The notes under the pieces are model-generated. The model searched no databases and was not told where the DNA came from. It saw only the letters and a program-made list of their open reading frames with translations. 64,000 bases of DNA from positions 4,651,501-4,715,500 of the forward strand of contig NZ_FSQT01000002.1 of NCBI RefSeq assembly GCF_900143515.1, read 5' to 3'. Below are positions 48,335 through 56,306 of this stretch, in pieces; position 1 is the first letter of the stretch; the number at the start of each line of letters is the position of its first letter. Origin of the DNA: Micromonospora cremea (GTDB taxonomy: Bacteria; Actinomycetota; Actinomycetes; Mycobacteriales; Micromonosporaceae). The translations under genes and the position numbers were made by a program.

Positions 48335-48642
48335 GCCTGGGCCTGTTCCTCGGTGCCGCCACCGTCGGCTATCGCACGTCGCTGGCCGGCCTCGCACTCA
48401 TGGGCTCGATCACCGGGCTGGTGCTCGGAGCCGCCCAGGCCCTTGCCCTGCCTCACACAACCCACCGCCGTTGGGTCTGGCCGGCCGCGATGCCCGCACT
48501 GTGGGCGATCGGCTGGACCTCGACCACCCTCGGCGGGATCGACGTCGATCAACAGTTCACCGTGTTCGGCGCCTACGGGGCGGTGGCGTTCTCGGCTCTG
48601 TCCGGCCTGTTGTTGCCGATCGTCGAGCCGCTCAGCCGCTGA
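48331..48642 (+). CDS. Small membrane protein, probably the C-terminal part of a longer one
   Basis: A 103-aa protein with three or four hydrophobic segments (LGLFLGAATVGYRTSLAGLA, LMGSITGLVLGAAQALALP, VFGAYGAVAFSALSGLLLPI). It starts inside what looks like a membrane domain of a four-helix family, so the front is probably lost or contributed by the preceding 41-aa frame. Function unknown. Confidence 0.5.
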   Translation: MSLGLFLGAATVGYRTSLAGLALMGSITGLVLGAAQALALPHTTHRRWVWPAAMPALWAIGWTSTTLGGIDVDQQFTVFGAYGAVAFSALSGLLLPIVEPLSR

Positions 48643-48829
48643 ACTGGCCACGCTGGCGGCCGAGCAAGATGACGCTTCAGCCAAGCTGATACTCGACGTG
48701 GCCCACCCACCCGTTCGGTAAGGAGGCGTGCACGATCCACGGACGCCGAGGACGTCGCTCAGCCACAGTGCGGCGGCCGAGATGTCGTCGCAGAGCACAC
48801 CCGGCACGACAATCGGATAGCCCGTTCCG

Positions 48830-49560
48830 GGTCGTACACGACGATTTCACCGACACCGCGTACCAGCCCAAACCCGCCGTCGTCCTGGTGCACGGCGCTT
48901 GGGTGGACGGCTTTTCATGGAACGCCGTGGTGCAGCGGCTGCAGCGGGTGGGCTAGCCGGTCCGAGTTCCGCCCAACCCGCTGCGCCGTGCCCGGCGACG
49001 CCGCCACACTCAGCGGCTTTCTGTCGACCATCACCGGACCCGTTGTCCTGGCCGGCCACTCCTACGCGGCGGCGATATCACCAACGCCGCGACGGGCAAC
49101 ACCAATATCAAGGCCCTGGTGTACATGGACGCCTTCGCGCCCGACGCGGGGGAGACTGTCTTCCCGCTCAGCGGCGCCGACTCGGCTCTCGTGGTGGACC
49201 CGGCGATGGTCTTCGACTTCTTGCCTTTACTCCGGGGCGCCCGCCGGCGACGTCGACGTACCTCAAACGCACCACGTTCCTGATCTTCGTCGCCACCGGA
49301 GTACCGGCCGACGCGGCCGGACTGCTCCACGCCGCTCAGCGCCCGCTGGCGTTGAGCGGCGGCAACCAACCCTCGCGGCGCACCGGCCTGGAAGGCCATT
49401 CCGTCCTGGTACCTGGTCGGCACCAAGGACGAGATCAGCACACCCGCGGCGCAGCGGTTCATGGCTTCTCGCGCTCACGCCTGTACCGTGCAGGTCCGCG
49501 CCGGGCACCCTGTCCCCTGTGCACCACCCGAGCGGCCCTGCTGCAGCTCTACGGCCGCAG
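48830..49560 (+). pseudogene. Alpha/beta-hydrolase gene with several frameshifts
   Basis: Pieces of one alpha/beta hydrolase lie in order in different frames: KPAVVLVHGAWVDGFSWNAV (oxyanion HGAW), a stop, GDAATLSGFLSTITGPVVLA with GHSYA (the nucleophile elbow), TNIKALVYMDAFAPDAGETV, and AWKAIPSWYLVGTKDEIST with PAAQRFMASRAHA. At least three indels and one stop separate them. Clearly dead. Confidence 0.65.
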
Positions 49561-49625
49561 CGGCCGACGATCGTCAGCCCCCACCTTCACCGCCGCATTC
49601 GGACAATTGAGCGATGCTGCCGGCG

Positions 49626-49760
49626 TCAGCGCCCGGTGGACACGATGTTTGAGGAGCGCCCGTTCTGCTCGTCGCGCTTCAGGCGCTTCGCAGTCTGCTT
49701 CTCCTTGATCGTCTTACCCTTTTTCTTGACGTTCGCCTTGGTCGTCGAGTCCTTGGACAT
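49626..49760 (-). CDS. 44-aa strongly basic protein
   Basis: ATG 49760 is preceded by a perfect AGGAGG, 8 bp upstream. The product is MSKDSTTKANVKKKGKTIKE, KQTAKRLKRDEQNGRSSNIV, STGR: 13 Lys/Arg in 44 residues, with no hydrophobic segment. It resembles the small Lys-rich proteins of unknown function in actinomycetes that are easily missed by gene finders. Nucleic-acid binding is only a guess. Confidence 0.65.
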   Translation of the reverse strand: MSKDSTTKANVKKKGKTIKEKQTAKRLKRDEQNGRSSNIVSTGR

Positions 49761-49930
49761 GATCGAACCTCCTGGAGCAGGTCGGTGAACGTGCAGCGTG
49801 TTACTCGCCTAATCGTGGCGTGCAGGTGACGGAAGACCCGCGCGGCGTGCGCGAAGTCTTCCCTGCACGCCGACCCTACGCTGTTCGAGCTCTTGCCGAC
49901 GTTGGGAGTGCATCGCCGGTGGTGGGCAAT

Positions 49931-49958
49931 GGTTCGTGTCGCCTCACCGACACGAACC
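49931..49958. terminator. 11-bp perfect hairpin
   Basis: The arms ggttcgtgtcg and cgacacgaacc flank a 6-base loop. It lies between the 44-aa gene and the distal att site. Apart from this and the inverted repeat at 50116, the stretch 49763-50200 shows no gene or signal. Confidence 0.6.
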
Positions 49959-50115
49959 CCCTTCCCTACGGTAGGCGGGTCGCGATGGGTCGTTTTATTG
50001 GTGACGGTAGGTCCCATGGTGGGGGAGTGGGGTGCGGCGGGGTCCTGGCGACGGCTTGTCGGCCTGCCCCCGTTTACCCCCGAAAACCCCGTCTGCGGAT
50101 GACAACCAGTGACAA

Positions 50116-50140
50116 GACGCGATCATCACTTGATCGTGTC
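50116..50140. promoter_or_regulatory. Inverted repeat 63 bp left of the distal att core
   Basis: gacgcgatca and tgatcgtgtc are nearly perfect 10-bp arms with 5 bp between. Sites of this kind beside an att core may be arm-type integrase sites, Xis sites or an operator. The sequence cannot distinguish these. Confidence 0.35.
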
Positions 50141-50202
50141 TGCGCAGCTCAGCGCCCATTTCTGACGGCTAATGACAAGGTCGGGGCGGCTACGGTTGGT
50201 AA

Positions 50203-50237
50203 CAAGGGGTCGTCGGTTCGAATCCGGCCGTCCCGAC
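50203..50237 (+). repeat. att core, distal copy
   Basis: An exact 35-bp duplicate of the tRNA-Pro 3' end (33372-33406) in the same orientation. It is not part of an intact tRNA: the sequence to its left does not match the 5' half, and the CCA is incomplete on its right. The integrase stop is 80 bp further right, the usual attP-int spacing in pSAM2-like elements. Confidence 0.92.
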
Positions 50238-50316
50238 AGCATGTAGATGGGCCGCAACCGGGGCTTCTGCCCTGGTCAGCGGCCTCTACTGATTACGGCA
50301 ACCTTCTGGGGAGAAG

Positions 50317-51522
50317 CTAAACCGCCCGTAGCTGGGGACCACCTGGGGACCGGCGAACCTTCAGGTGAGCACTCAGTGCCACTCCGGCGTCCGTGATCGA
50401 CTGGCGATCGGGGTGCAAGTACTGCTGGGTCGTGGTTAGCGACCCGTGCCCGGCGATCTTTCGCAGGACGTGCACCGGCACGCCGGCATCAGCCATCCAG
50501 GTCAGCCCTGTGTGACGCAGATCGTGGCGTCGCAGATGTTCGTAGCCCAAGGCAGTCACGACCTCGTCCCAGTTTGTCGCGTCCCGCAGTACTGCTGTGC
50601 TGATCCGACCGCCGCGAGGTCCGGTAAATAGCCGGCCACCCGGATCGCCACAGGAGATGACCCGGCGCGTAACGAGTTCGCGCACCTCTTGGACCAGCGG
50701 TACCCACCGAGCGCGCTTTCCTTTAGTGCCCTTGTCAGCCAACCCGCCAGGGTTCGGCGTCGTCTGCCGTCGGACCGTCCAGCTCCAGTTGGTCAGGTCG
50801 ATGTCGCCTACGCGCACGCCAGCCACCTCACCGATTCGAGCGGCCGTACACGCAGCGAAGACGACGACATCACCCCAGCCCTGAAAATGACCTGCTGACC
50901 GCTGCACGAGGGCGTCGGCGAGTTGCGTCAACGCATCCCAGTCGGGCAGCGCCAACGAACGAGGATCGTCCAGTTCATCCGCGGCCCGTTGATACTCCCG
51001 CTGCCAGCCGCTGACCTTGGCCGGGTTCCGATCGATAATGCCGTCGCGGACGGCCTGCTCCATCACACGCACGAGGACGGCGAGGCTGTTCTTTACCGTG
51101 GACCGGCTGCACTCATCGGCAATCCAACCGTGAACGGCTCGGTCGATTGCCCCGTTGGTGATCATGCGGACCGGAAGATGGCCGAGCGAGGGAATGACCC
51201 GCTTGCGCCAACCAGCTAGGTAGGGATCAAGGGTCTTGCTCTCAAGGCCCCGGACGGCCAACTGCATCACTGCCTCGCCGTAGTCGGAGAGTCGCATCGT
51301 GGCGGCCATCGGGTCTACGCCACCCCGAGCGGCGCGGGCCATACCCTCAATCCACGCGTTGGCTGCCTCGAGACTGCCGACAGACTCCGACTTCGACTTT
51401 CGGGTCTTGCTGACCGGATCGATCCACCGCACCCGTGCGCGGTAAGGGTTCGCGCGTCCCCGACGGAACTCGACGTCAGACGACAGGGACACTCCAAGTG
51501 GAGGCGTCTCGCGGCTGCTCAT
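50317..51522 (-). CDS. int: Tyrosine site-specific integrase of the AICE
   Basis: A 401-aa phage/AICE-type integrase. The N-terminal AP2-like arm-binding region has NPYRARVRWIDPVSKTRKS; a SAM-like core-binding domain follows. Catalytic residues are Arg in TAARIGEVAGV, Lys in GTKGKRARWVPL, HDLRHTGLTW, His in IAGHGSLTTT and Tyr in QQYLHPD. All are present, so the enzyme looks intact. Its ATG (51522) overlaps the TGA of the original xis tail, so it was once co-translated with xis; the transposon at 51551 now separates it from its former promoter. Confidence 0.92.
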   Translation of the reverse strand: MSSRETPPLGVSLSSDVEFRRGRANPYRARVRWIDPVSKTRKSKSESVGSLEAANAWIEGMARAARGGVDPMAATMRLSDYGEAVMQLAVRGLESKTLDPYLAGWRKRVIPSLGHLPVRMITNGAIDRAVHGWIADECSRSTVKNSLAVLVRVMEQAVRDGIIDRNPAKVSGWQREYQRAADELDDPRSLALPDWDALTQLADALVQRSAGHFQGWGDVVVFAACTAARIGEVAGVRVGDIDLTNWSWTVRRQTTPNPGGLADKGTKGKRARWVPLVQEVRELVTRRVISCGDPGGRLFTGPRGGRISTAVLRDATNWDEVVTALGYEHLRRHDLRHTGLTWMADAGVPVHVLRKIAGHGSLTTTQQYLHPDRQSITDAGVALSAHLKVRRSPGGPQLRAV

Positions 51523-51554
51523 CAGGCCGCCTCGGGTGTAACACGCTTGCTTAG

Positions 51555-51607
51555 TACTCCAACGTCACTTGATCTTTCGACTGCTGTGGTGACCGAGTTT
51601 GCGCTGG
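51555..51607 (-). mobile_element. Terminal relic of an IS701-family element
   Basis: It shares the exact 16-bp terminal repeat with the complete IS701 at 56307 and, beyond it, still encodes QRKLGHHSSRKIK-stop, matching QRRLSHYASRPAK-stop of the intact transposase. The DNA differs at about a quarter of positions, so it derives from a related but different IS701 copy, in the same orientation. Confidence 0.75.
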
Positions 51608-52036
51608 CCCCGACCCCGTACCCGAGCCCGGCCAGTTCGCCCTGCATGCGTCGACACCCCCAGGTCGGGTTGTCCCGCGCCAGCCGCAGCACCAGCTCTC
51701 GCGCTCCAGCCGTGACCGGTGGACGGCCCGGACCGCGCCTAAGGTAGGTCCACTGCCGGGCGTTCAGGTTGCGGTGCCAGCGCAACAGCGTGGCCGGGGT
51801 GACGAAGAACGCCGCCCACCGCGCCCACGGCAACAACCGTGACAGCCCGGCCAGCACAGTCCGATCGCCCGGTTCCAGGTCCAGTCGACGCAGCTGCCTT
51901 CGTAGCACCACGACATGGTGCCGCAGTACCAGCGCCTCCACCGCGTTGGCCCGTTCTCCACGGCCACGAGGATGACCAACTGCAGCACCTGGCGGAGAAG
52001 CAGGTACCCATACGAGAGGATCATGACCGGCAGCAT
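51608..52036 (-). pseudogene. N-terminal part of an rve-type (IS481/IS3-like) transposase, frameshifted and truncated
   Basis: From ATG 52036: LPVMILSYGYLLLRQVLQLV, then after a frameshift (about 51955) RANAVEALVLRHHVVVLRRQ, ATLLRWHRNLNARQWTYLRR, RDNPTWGCRRMQGELAGLGY. It breaks off before the DDE core, at the join with the IS701 end. It is a distinct family member from the IS at 43564. Confidence 0.65.
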
Positions 52037-52188
52037 GCTGCCAATCGTCGATCCCGGGGCGGACAATCCCGCAGTTCACGGCCGCGAAGTTTCCGAACGG
52101 TACAGGTTGACCGGTTGACCGCCTCAGCGGAGGGCTCCTGACCGGACGATGCCGGTCAGGAGCAGCGGCCGCTGGAATCGGGATGGTG

Positions 52189-52860
52189 CTACCAGGTGCC
52201 GGCACGATCCCCGGCCAGCGCCGGCGAGGTCGGCACGGACCGGGTGGCCGCCCGGGGACGCAGCCGCCCGGCGATCATCTGTATCCCGACGTAGAGGAAC
52301 GGGAGCAGGAGCAGCAGATCCGCGGCATGCGCTACCAGCACCTCGCGCGGGATGCGGCTCACCGGGAAGACCACGGCCCCCAGGCAGATCAGCCCGCCGA
52401 TCGCCACCGGCACGGCCCGGATCCGGGCCAGCACCAGGCCGAGGAAGAAGAGGCTGGTCGGGAAGAGCGGGCCGGCGAACCAGAAGAGCAGCGACGCGGC
52501 CACCGGGTACGGCTCGAGCAGCCGTACCGCATCGCCGTGCGAGACGCCGAACAACTCCTCGTGCATGCCCTGCAGCCCGAACGCCACCCCGCCGAGCACC
52601 CCGTAGCAGGCCAGCGGCAGGGCGATGGCGGCGTACCGGGGTGCCCGCGGCTCGATCGCCCGGAACACCCCGACCAGGCCGACCAGCCAGGCCAGGGAGG
52701 AGAGCACGTTGAACACCGCGGCGTCGACTCCCTGCACGCCGCCGTCCTGCCAGTAGAACGTGCCGACGACGCTCAACGCCGGGCCGAGCAGCAGCCCGAC
52801 CCCCGCGATCCACCGGTACGACCTGGGCAGTTCCTGCGCTTCTTGCGAGTAAGTAGTCAT
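52189..52860 (-). CDS. Six-helix membrane protein of unknown function
   Basis: A 223-aa protein with about six membrane segments (IAGVGLLLGPALSVVGTF, VLSSLAWLVGLVGVFRAI, ALPLACYGVLGGVAFGLQG, SLLFWFAGPLFPTSLFFLGL, VPVAIGGLICLGAVVFPV, LLLLLPFLYVGIQMIAG). It lies downstream of the response regulator on the same strand, with an ACTACCGC-AAGC-GCGGTAGT palindrome 57 bp upstream of its ATG. It is the likely target gene of the two-component system. Confidence 0.7.
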   Translation of the reverse strand: MTTYSQEAQELPRSYRWIAGVGLLLGPALSVVGTFYWQDGGVQGVDAAVFNVLSSLAWLVGLVGVFRAIEPRAPRYAAIALPLACYGVLGGVAFGLQGMHEELFGVSHGDAVRLLEPYPVAASLLFWFAGPLFPTSLFFLGLVLARIRAVPVAIGGLICLGAVVFPVSRIPREVLVAHAADLLLLLPFLYVGIQMIAGRLRPRAATRSVPTSPALAGDRAGTW

Positions 52861-52916
52861 GCCGATGACGCTATGGTTCGATCCGGCTCGATCCGTCCGG
52901 CGAACGCGGTCGCCGC

Positions 52917-52936
52917 ACTACCGCAAGCGCGGTAGT
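52917..52936. promoter_or_regulatory. Palindrome, putative response-regulator site upstream of the membrane-protein gene
   Basis: Perfect 8-bp arms (ACTACCGC / GCGGTAGT) around AAGC. The same layout occurs upstream of the kinase gene (54924-54941). The shared pattern is TACC-R-C-N4-GCGGTA, fitting a NarL/LuxR-type dimer site. Confidence 0.55.
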
Positions 52937-52950
52937 CGTCCAAGCGCCGG

Positions 52951-53619
52951 CTACCGCGACGGCGGCAGACCCGTCAGGCCGGACTGGTAGGCGAAGACCA
53001 CCAGTTGCGCCCGGTCCCGGGCGCCCAGCTTCACCATCGCCCGGTTGACGTGCGTCTTCGCCGTCGCTGGGCTCATCGTCAGGCGTACCCCAATCTCCTC
53101 ATTGGAGAGTCCGGCCGCGACCAGCGTGACCACCTCACGCTCCCGCTGGGTGAGTGCGGCCAACGACGCCGCCGGAACCGCAGGACCGGCGGCCCGGCCG
53201 ACGAACGCCGCGATCAGGCGCCGGGTCACGGTGGGCGCGAGCATCGCGTCGCCGCGGGCCACCGTCCGTACCGCCTGCCGCAACTCCTCCGGCTCGATGT
53301 CCTTGAGCAGGAATCCGCTCGCCCCGGCGTGCAGGGCGGAGTAGACGTACTCGTCCAGCTCGAACGTGGTCAGCATCAGCACCCGTACGCCCGGCAGCCG
53401 GTCGTCGGCGAGGATCCGCCGGGTCGCGGTGAGCCCGTCCGTCCCCGGCATCCGGATGTCCATCAGCACCACGTCGGGGCGGTGCGCCCGGGTCAACGCG
53501 ATCGCCTCCGCGCCGTCGCCGGCCTCGCCGACCACCTCGATGTCGTCCGCCCGTTCCAGCAGTGCCCGCAACCCGCCGCGGACCAGGATCTGGTCGTCGG
53601 CCACCAGCACCCGGATCAC
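52951..53619 (-). CDS. NarL/LuxR-family response regulator
   Basis: A 222-aa protein. The receiver domain has the acidic pair in VLVADDQILV, phospho-acceptor Asp in PDVVLMDIRMPG, Thr in VLMLTTF and Lys in GFLLKD. The C-terminal LuxR helix-turn-helix is ALTQREREVVTLVAAGLSNE with MSPATAKTHVNRAMVKLGA. The GTG at 53619 overlaps the kinase stop by 4 bp. It probably binds the palindromes at 52917 and 54924. Confidence 0.9.
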   Translation of the reverse strand: MIRVLVADDQILVRGGLRALLERADDIEVVGEAGDGAEAIALTRAHRPDVVLMDIRMPGTDGLTATRRILADDRLPGVRVLMLTTFELDEYVYSALHAGASGFLLKDIEPEELRQAVRTVARGDAMLAPTVTRRLIAAFVGRAAGPAVPAASLAALTQREREVVTLVAAGLSNEEIGVRLTMSPATAKTHVNRAMVKLGARDRAQLVVFAYQSGLTGLPPSR

Positions 53620-54890
53620 GTCGTCGCCTCCCGTACCGGCAGCCAGGCCCGCACCCGGAAGCCGCCGGCCGGCTCCGAGCCGGCGGCCAGCCAGCCGCCG
53701 AGGCTGCCGGCCCGCTCCGCCATCCCGCGGATGCCGAACCCGGTCCCCGGCGTGGCCGGCTGAGTGCCATCGTCGACAATCTCCAGTCGCAGTCCGTCCG
53801 GCAGATACTCCACGGTGACGTCGACCTGGTTGGCGGCGGCGTGCCGCAGCACGTTGGTCAGCGACTCCTGGGCGATCCGGTACGCGGTCGCCTCCACCGC
53901 CCGGGGCAGTGGCCGGCGGTCGCCGCGCCAGGTGAGCGCCACCGCCGGCCCGTCGCCGGCCCCGCAGGCGCGGGCCATCACCGGCAGCCGGTCGAGGCTC
54001 GGCGCCGGCGGCTCCGGTTGGGCCGGCGCAGCGCCGAGCGGGACGCCCTCGGGTGAACCGGTGTCCGCCGGATCGGCGTCGCCGGGCGGATCCGCCGTGG
54101 CCGGGGTGCCGTCCCGCAGTACGCCCACCGCCGCGCGCAGGTCGCGCATCGCCTCCCGGCTCGCCTGGCGTACGGCGCCGAGCGCCGCCCGGGCCTGCTC
54201 GGGCGAGTCCTTTAGCGTCTCCGCCGCCACCCCGGCCTGTACCCCGATCACCGCGATCGTGTGCGCCGTGATGTCGTGCAACTCTTGGGCAATGCGGATC
54301 CGTTCCCGGGCAAGGCGCTCCGCCGCGGCCCGGTCCCGGTCCGCGGCGGCCCGATCCCGCTCGGCGGTGAGCAGCGCGAGCCGGGCCCGGGTCTCGGCCT
54401 GCCATCGGCGGCGGCTGCGCGCGGCCTCGCCGAGCAGGAGCGCGGCGATGAAGACACCGAACGAGCCGTCCAGAGTGGGATCAAGGGGGTCGAGGTTGTG
54501 AGTGGCGACGCGCCCCTGCAGATCGGACCCGATCAGGAACGCGGCGACGAGCATCGACGCGGCCCGGTCGGTCGCGGCGGCACCGGTGTAGAGCGCGACC
54601 CAGACCGGCACGGCCGGCGCCCCGCCCGGATAGTCGAGGATGTGGTACGCCAGCCAGCCCACCGTGACCAGCGCGAGCACCAGCGCCGGCCAGCGGCGGC
54701 GCAGCGGCAGCACCGTCGACATGGCCAGCCCGAGCAGGTACGCCGCCTGGTCCGGCGGCCGGTCCGCGGACTGCACCACGCCGGCCCGGATCCGGAAGAC
54801 GGTCGCCACCGCCACGACGACCACCAGGGCCGACTCGCCGACCCACGGCGGCACCGTCGCCCACCAGCGCCGCAACGCCTCGAACGTCAC
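53616..54890 (-). CDS. Sensor histidine kinase (HisKA_3 / NarX-LiaS type)
   Basis: A 424-aa protein. About five membrane helices (residues 15-160) form a short sensor without a large extracytoplasmic loop. A coiled coil precedes the phospho-acceptor His in IAQELHDITAHTIAVIGVQA. An Ala/Pro/Glu-rich insertion (about 260-300) splits the domain. The ATPase part has IAQESLTNVLRHAAANQVDV and GFGIRGMAERAGSLGG. GTG start. Operon with the regulator, both inside the composite transposon. Confidence 0.9.
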   Translation of the reverse strand: MTFEALRRWWATVPPWVGESALVVVVAVATVFRIRAGVVQSADRPPDQAAYLLGLAMSTVLPLRRRWPALVLALVTVGWLAYHILDYPGGAPAVPVWVALYTGAAATDRAASMLVAAFLIGSDLQGRVATHNLDPLDPTLDGSFGVFIAALLLGEAARSRRRWQAETRARLALLTAERDRAAADRDRAAAERLARERIRIAQELHDITAHTIAVIGVQAGVAAETLKDSPEQARAALGAVRQASREAMRDLRAAVGVLRDGTPATADPPGDADPADTGSPEGVPLGAAPAQPEPPAPSLDRLPVMARACGAGDGPAVALTWRGDRRPLPRAVEATAYRIAQESLTNVLRHAAANQVDVTVEYLPDGLRLEIVDDGTQPATPGTGFGIRGMAERAGSLGGWLAAGSEPAGGFRVRAWLPVREATT

Positions 54891-54923
54891 CCGCTCACGG
54901 TACGGAAGACGGCGGCCGCCGGC

Positions 54924-54941
54924 ATACCACGAATGCGGTAT
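54924..54941. promoter_or_regulatory. Palindrome, putative autoregulatory site upstream of the kinase gene
   Basis: ATACCAC-GAAT-GCGGTAT lies 33 bp upstream of the kinase GTG. It has the same arm sequence and 4-bp spacer as the site at 52917, consistent with autoregulation by the response regulator. Confidence 0.5.
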
Positions 54942-54977
54942 CCGCTGGTGGCCGCCGTCGCCGCTTGACCGCGGGCT

Positions 54978-55170
54978 CAGCCACCACGCCCGCTGGCGGT
55001 CGATGCGTTGACCGCGCTGTGTTCGCGCGCAACGGAAAAGCGGCGGGCACGCCCGAGTACCACGGTCGCGAGCAGAGCGAAAGGAGCCAACGGCGCCAGT
55101 AGTCGGACCTGGGTGAGCAGCAGCGTGCTGACGGCTGCTCCGGCCACGAGCCCTAGGAGGATAAAGACGC
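54978..55170 (-). pseudogene. C-terminal fragment of a DUF1275/YoaK-like membrane protein
   Basis: The frame reads SVFILLGLVAGAAVSTLLLT, QVRLLAPLAPFALLATVVLG, RARRFSVAREHSAVNASTAS to TGA 54978: the last one or two membrane helices of a larger protein. Its front is cut off at the TTAG where the IS701 (and later the IS630) inserted; no matching front is found on the far side, which is xis. Family assignment is tentative. Confidence 0.45.
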
Positions 55171-56259
55171 TTAGTGTCCTGAGTCGTTAATTCGGCCGCA
55201 GTATGCGGCGAGGCTGTTCAGGATCTCGTCTGCGGTCCTGGTCCAGACGAATGGTCTCGGGTCGGTGTTCCATGCCTCGATCCAGATCCCTACGTCGGCT
55301 TCGAGGTCGGCGAGGCTGCGGTGACTGGACCGGCGGAGTTTGCGGTTGGTCAGCTCGGCGAACCAGCGCTCCACGAGGTTGAGCCACGACGCTGATGTCG
55401 GGGTGAAGTGCAGATGGAAGCGGGGATGCGCGGCCAGCCAGCGGTGCACGGCCGGGGTCTTGTGGGTGGCGTAGTTGTCCAGCACCAGGTGCAGATCCAC
55501 CTCGGCGGGCGTGTTGGCGTCGATGGCCTTCAGGAACTTGAGGAACTCCTGGTGACGGTGCCGGCGATGCAGCTGCCCGATGACTTTGCCCGTGGCCGGG
55601 TCGAACGCGGCGAACAGGCTGGCCACGCCGTGCCGGACGTAGTCGTGGGCCTGCCGGGCCGGGACGGTGGGCATCATCGGCAGCATCGGTCGGGTCCGCT
55701 CCAGGGCCTGCATCTGTGACTTCTCATCGACGCACAGCACCATCGCCTTGACCGGCGGATCCAGGTACAGGCCCACGACGTCACGGACCTTCTCCACGAA
55801 CATCGGGTCAGCTGACAGCTTCCAGGTGTCCACCAGATGCGGCTCGAGACCGAATGCCCGCCAGATCCGCGACACCGCCGTCTGCGACAGCCCGGTCTCG
55901 CGCGCCATCGACCGGGTCGACCAATGACTGTCCTGATTGGCCGGCTGCCGTACGAGGGTCTTGACGATCACCTCATCAACCCGGTCGTCGGTGATCCGAC
56001 GCGGCGCCCCGGGCCGCGGCTCGTCGACCAGCCCCTCCAACCGACGCGCCAGGAAACGGCTACGCCACTTGCCCACCATGTCCCGCGACACCCCAAGTCG
56101 CTGCGCGACGTGCGTGTTCACCAGGCCATCGGCGCACAACAACACGATCTTCGACCGCAACGCCAACGCCTGCGACGACTTGCCCCGCCGCGCCCACCGG
56201 GTCAGGCACGCGCGCTCGTCATCAGTCAGTTCCACCACACCGCGCGGACGACCAGCCAT
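55171..56259 (-). CDS. IS630-family transposase
   Basis: A 362-aa protein. The N-terminal helix-turn-helix is VAQRLGVSRDMVGKWRSRFL. The DDE core has CVDEKSQMQAL, LVLDNYATHKTPAVHRWLA and SWLNLVERWFAELTNRKLR. The stop codon TAA is completed by the flanking target TA. Intact, so possibly active. Confidence 0.93.
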   Translation of the reverse strand: MAGRPRGVVELTDDERACLTRWARRGKSSQALALRSKIVLLCADGLVNTHVAQRLGVSRDMVGKWRSRFLARRLEGLVDEPRPGAPRRITDDRVDEVIVKTLVRQPANQDSHWSTRSMARETGLSQTAVSRIWRAFGLEPHLVDTWKLSADPMFVEKVRDVVGLYLDPPVKAMVLCVDEKSQMQALERTRPMLPMMPTVPARQAHDYVRHGVASLFAAFDPATGKVIGQLHRRHRHQEFLKFLKAIDANTPAEVDLHLVLDNYATHKTPAVHRWLAAHPRFHLHFTPTSASWLNLVERWFAELTNRKLRRSSHRSLADLEADVGIWIEAWNTDPRPFVWTRTADEILNSLAAYCGRINDSGH

Positions 56260-56303
56260 GCCGACAGCCTACTATCTGCCGGCGAATTAACGACTCGGGA
56301 CAT
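55174..56303 (-). mobile_element. Complete IS630-family element (1130 bp) in the IS701 flank
   Basis: The ends are TGTCCTGAGTCGTTAATTCG on the left and TGTCCCGAGTCGTTAATTCG on the right (one mismatch, at 55175 and 56302). TA lies on each side (55172-55173, 56304-56305), the standard IS630 target duplication. The element sits inside the TTAG that formed the left target duplication of the neighbouring IS701, so it arrived after that IS. Confidence 0.82.
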
Positions 56304-56306
56304 TAG

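Noticed and set aside
47481..48642. Toxin-antitoxin pair made by the overlapping small genes
   Set aside because: The products are a Rossmann protein and membrane helices; nothing resembles a toxin or antitoxin family.
52861..52900. Possible third att copy (ggttcgatccggctcgatccg)
   Set aside because: It resembles a T-arm, but only about 10 bp match the att core and the order of bases differs.
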